From a virus, in the IMG/VR virus record IMGVR_UViG_3300020204_000406, positions 1-22,670 of that record: DNA of 22,670 bases; one strand, 5' to 3'. Both the position numbers and the translations under genes were made by a program. Under the pieces are notes generated by a model that saw nothing but the letters and a program-made list of their open reading frames with translations, ran no database searches and was not told the origin of the DNA. Positions within the stretch are counted from its first letter, which is position 1. Each line of letters begins with the position of its first letter. This document shows, in pieces, positions 21,256 to 22,670 of the stretch.

Positions 21256-21589
21256 GCTGCACCAGCACGAAGAAATACCGGCACACGCCAGGGATGTCTG
21301 CTTCGCTCTGTAGATCAGAGGTGCCCATGGCGTAGAACTTTGCGGCCAAGTGCTTGACACCCTGATTAAACAGGTGGTTCTGCTTTTCAGCAGGAACCTC
21401 GGAACCAATGAATTTGAAGGCGGTCAGAGTAGCAGCCTGCAGGAGCTGACGCATCTGATCCCCGTTGGCATCCTTGAGGCCCAGGAAGTCGGCCAAATCG
21501 GAAGGCTTTATGGCGGCTGCGGGCTGGCTTGCTACAGCCTGATCCAATCCTGCCGGTGCTTCTTTACGGGTGCGCTTAGTTGTCGCCAT
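21230..21589 (-). CDS. Small head-tail connector-like protein
   Basis: This 119-residue protein has a polar basic N-terminus (MATTKRTRKEAPAG), then DLADFLGLKDANGDQMRQLLQAATLTAFKFIG and NHLFNQGVKHLAAKFYAMG, a helical pattern resembling gp6-type head-tail connector proteins. Its place in the junction block, between a joining or terminator protein and the spike, supports a connector or neck function. The start is overlapped 14 nt by the preceding gene, and its end is overlapped by the spike frame. The family assignment is tentative. Confidence 0.65.
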   Translation of the reverse strand: MATTKRTRKEAPAGLDQAVASQPAAAIKPSDLADFLGLKDANGDQMRQLLQAATLTAFKFIGSEVPAEKQNHLFNQGVKHLAAKFYAMGTSDLQSEADIPGVCRYFFVLVQRELSGSKK

Positions 21590-22181
21590 TGGAAATCACC
21601 ATTTGGTCAAAGTCTACGGAACCCTGCGGCACATGACTCCGCAGAGTGAGGGTCGTGGTACTTGGCGCGGGGCAGTTGTCCGGGAAGTCTCGATCCCAAA
21701 GGCCGAGATCAACACCCACACGGTAGCTCAGGTAGTTCGCGCGGTATGTGATCCGAACAGCGCCGATTGGGAGCTGCCCGTCTCGGTCGACATCCAGTTC
21801 CGTGCGAACCATCTGCAGCATTGCCGTTTCAAGTCCCTGGACCAGAAGCCCATCAAGCGCAGTTTCGATGCCTAGCGCCATGGCATCAAGCGCGTCGTCC
21901 ACATTGTCCAAGGCCACGCAAAGGCCTTCAACGTGAACCATTAGCGTCCGGCGGTAGCCACCGTCAAAATCGCTACGGTTCACCAGCTCGACTTCTTCCT
22001 CCTTGCAGTTCACTAAAACAAGCGGAAGCTCGTCAGGGTCGATCTCGATTGAGCGATTGGCGTAAACCCGATTTTTTGCAGGGGTCCAGTAACCGTCATA
22101 CGGACGGCCTTCCTGAAAATAAGCAAGCCGATCGCGGATTGCGTGGCGGAGCTGATGGCGCGGATGAAGCAAGACGGTCAT
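21576..22181 (-). CDS. Tail terminator or minor tail protein candidate
   Basis: This 201-residue protein contains HPRHQLRHAIRDRLAYFQEG, ANRSIEIDPDELPLVLVNCKEEE, RRTLMVHVEGLC and DDALDAMALGIETALDG. The pattern of an N-terminal helix, paired beta strands with a VHVEGL-like core and a second helix resembles tail terminator or lambda U/Z-type minor tail proteins. The position immediately after the head-tail joining gene (TGATG overlap) agrees. It would close the tail end that meets the head. The exact family cannot be fixed by eye. Confidence 0.65.
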   Translation of the reverse strand: MTVLLHPRHQLRHAIRDRLAYFQEGRPYDGYWTPAKNRVYANRSIEIDPDELPLVLVNCKEEEVELVNRSDFDGGYRRTLMVHVEGLCVALDNVDDALDAMALGIETALDGLLVQGLETAMLQMVRTELDVDRDGQLPIGAVRITYRANYLSYRVGVDLGLWDRDFPDNCPAPSTTTLTLRSHVPQGSVDFDQMVISNGDN

Positions 22182-22492
22182 CAGGACTCGCGTTGCAAGT
22201 AGAGAGTCACACCAGTGTGACCGTCAGGCTGCGCATCGCGCACGCGATAAGTCTTGCCTCGAACGTCGACACGATCGCCGCTCTTGGGCTTAATAGTCAA
22301 GTCCCAGGAGTCAATGCCTGCCACTGGCTGCAGGGTTGAGACGGGGCCGCCGGTCTCGGGATCGGCGGCTATGTAGGCCTCCTGGAAGATGACACGGATC
22401 TGCCAGGCGCTTTCGTTCCTGCGGTACGTGGCGGGTTCCCCCATCACGTTGATGCAGGCGCGAAGAGCGCGGTTGGCAAGATCGTTCAGCAT
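22181..22492 (-). CDS. Head-tail joining protein (lambda FII-like)
   Basis: With the ATG at 22490-22492 this is 103 residues; the preceding TTG would add one. Recognisable parts are YRRNESAWQIRVIFQEAY, DPETGGPVSTLQPVAGI and KSGDRVDVRGKTYRVRDAQP, the beta-barrel pattern of small head-tail joining proteins such as lambda FII or Gifsy-2-like adaptors. It sits between the DUF2190 capsid gene (TGATG overlap) and the tail-terminator candidate. It therefore marks the border between head and tail modules. Confidence 0.8.
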   Translation of the reverse strand: MLNDLANRALRACINVMGEPATYRRNESAWQIRVIFQEAYIAADPETGGPVSTLQPVAGIDSWDLTIKPKSGDRVDVRGKTYRVRDAQPDGHTGVTLYLQRES

Positions 22493-22670
22493 CAAACGCT
22501 GAGGCGCACAGTGGCAGCAGCGTCAGCAGTGGCGGCAGCTACAAGAAAGTGTCCGATGACGGTGTTGCCTGCGGCAACGCCAGTCACTTTCTTGGCGCTG
22601 TTGTCCCAGTAGGCCACAGCGCCCTGAACACCATCTGTACCGGCGCCGGTGGCCTTAGTCAGGCTGTAAA
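22492..22670 (-). CDS. 3' part of a DUF2190-type capsid-associated protein
   Basis: A minus-strand frame enters from the right edge and ends at TGA 22492-22494. The last 58 residues include GVQGAVAYWDNSAKKVTGVA, AGNTVIGHFLVAAAT and AAATVRLSV, the pattern of DUF2190 proteins, which are associated with the major capsid protein as decoration or stabilising proteins. It shows that the head module lies just beyond the window. The 5' part is missing. Confidence 0.85.
   Translation of the reverse strand, partial: YSLTKATGAGTDGVQGAVAYWDNSAKKVTGVAAGNTVIGHFLVAAATADAAATVRLSV

Noticed and set aside
327-22670. A headless tailocin or extracellular contractile injection system
   Set aside because: A DUF2190 capsid-associated protein and head-tail joining genes are present at the right edge, together with an integrase trace and a tape measure of phage type, so a phage with a head is more likely. 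Loss of the remaining head genes outside the window cannot be excluded.

Overview
The window holds the tail, baseplate and lysis half of a contractile-tailed phage with P2-like architecture. It is most likely an integrated or decaying prophage read in antisense: every phage gene is on the minus strand, so transcription runs from the right edge to the left. The only plus-strand coding traces are the 3' end of an unidentified gene (3-92) and a broken C-terminus of a tyrosine integrase (about 182-330). The integrase stop codon overlaps the stop codon of the last phage gene in a shared CTAG. Genes are tightly packed, with ATGA or TGATG overlaps at many junctions. The host cannot be named from this sequence. 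A DUF4815-type tail protein, a C39-like lysin and a 2OG-Fe(II) oxygenase remnant resemble genes I associate with cyanobacterial phages, so a picocyanobacterial host is a reasonable but unproven guess.

In the direction of transcription (right to left), the layout is as follows. The head end and connector come first: the 3' part of a DUF2190-type capsid-associated protein (22492-22670), a head-tail joining protein (22181-22492), a tail terminator or minor tail candidate (21576-22181) and a small connector-like protein (21230-21589). The baseplate follows: V spike with a very long C-terminal extension (19681-21255), W/gp25 (19282-19629), J (18308-19285), and I fused to a large repeat-containing region (15648-18311). 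The adhesion block contains a small tail protein (15120-15605), a 1057-residue DUF4815 protein (11939-15112), a fiber-like protein (11293-11934), a glycine-rich protein (10145-11293) and a 142-residue protein (9708-10136). After the only sizeable phage intergenic gap (9534-9707) come sheath FI, tube FII, the E/E' chaperone pair with a probable -1 frameshift, tape measure T, then U, X and D.

The lysis and end module (327-2604) holds a coiled-coil membrane protein, a C39-like cysteine peptidase, a small membrane protein, a T4-type muramidase, a 75-residue unknown and a PAAR spike-tip protein. Between the peptidase and the small membrane protein lies an out-of-frame remnant of a prolyl-4-hydroxylase-like 2OG-Fe(II) oxygenase.

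Together the genes would build the head-tail junction, the contractile sheath and tube, a membrane-piercing spike with a separate PAAR tip, host-recognition proteins, and two cell-wall enzymes for exit. The most unusual items are the I protein carrying repeated modules, the roughly 300-residue hydrophobic and glycine-rich extension of the spike, the oxygenase remnant, the broken integrase with a 10-bp tandem repeat beside it, and a chaperone frameshift that lacks a canonical slippery heptamer. No RNA gene, insertion sequence or CRISPR array was seen.
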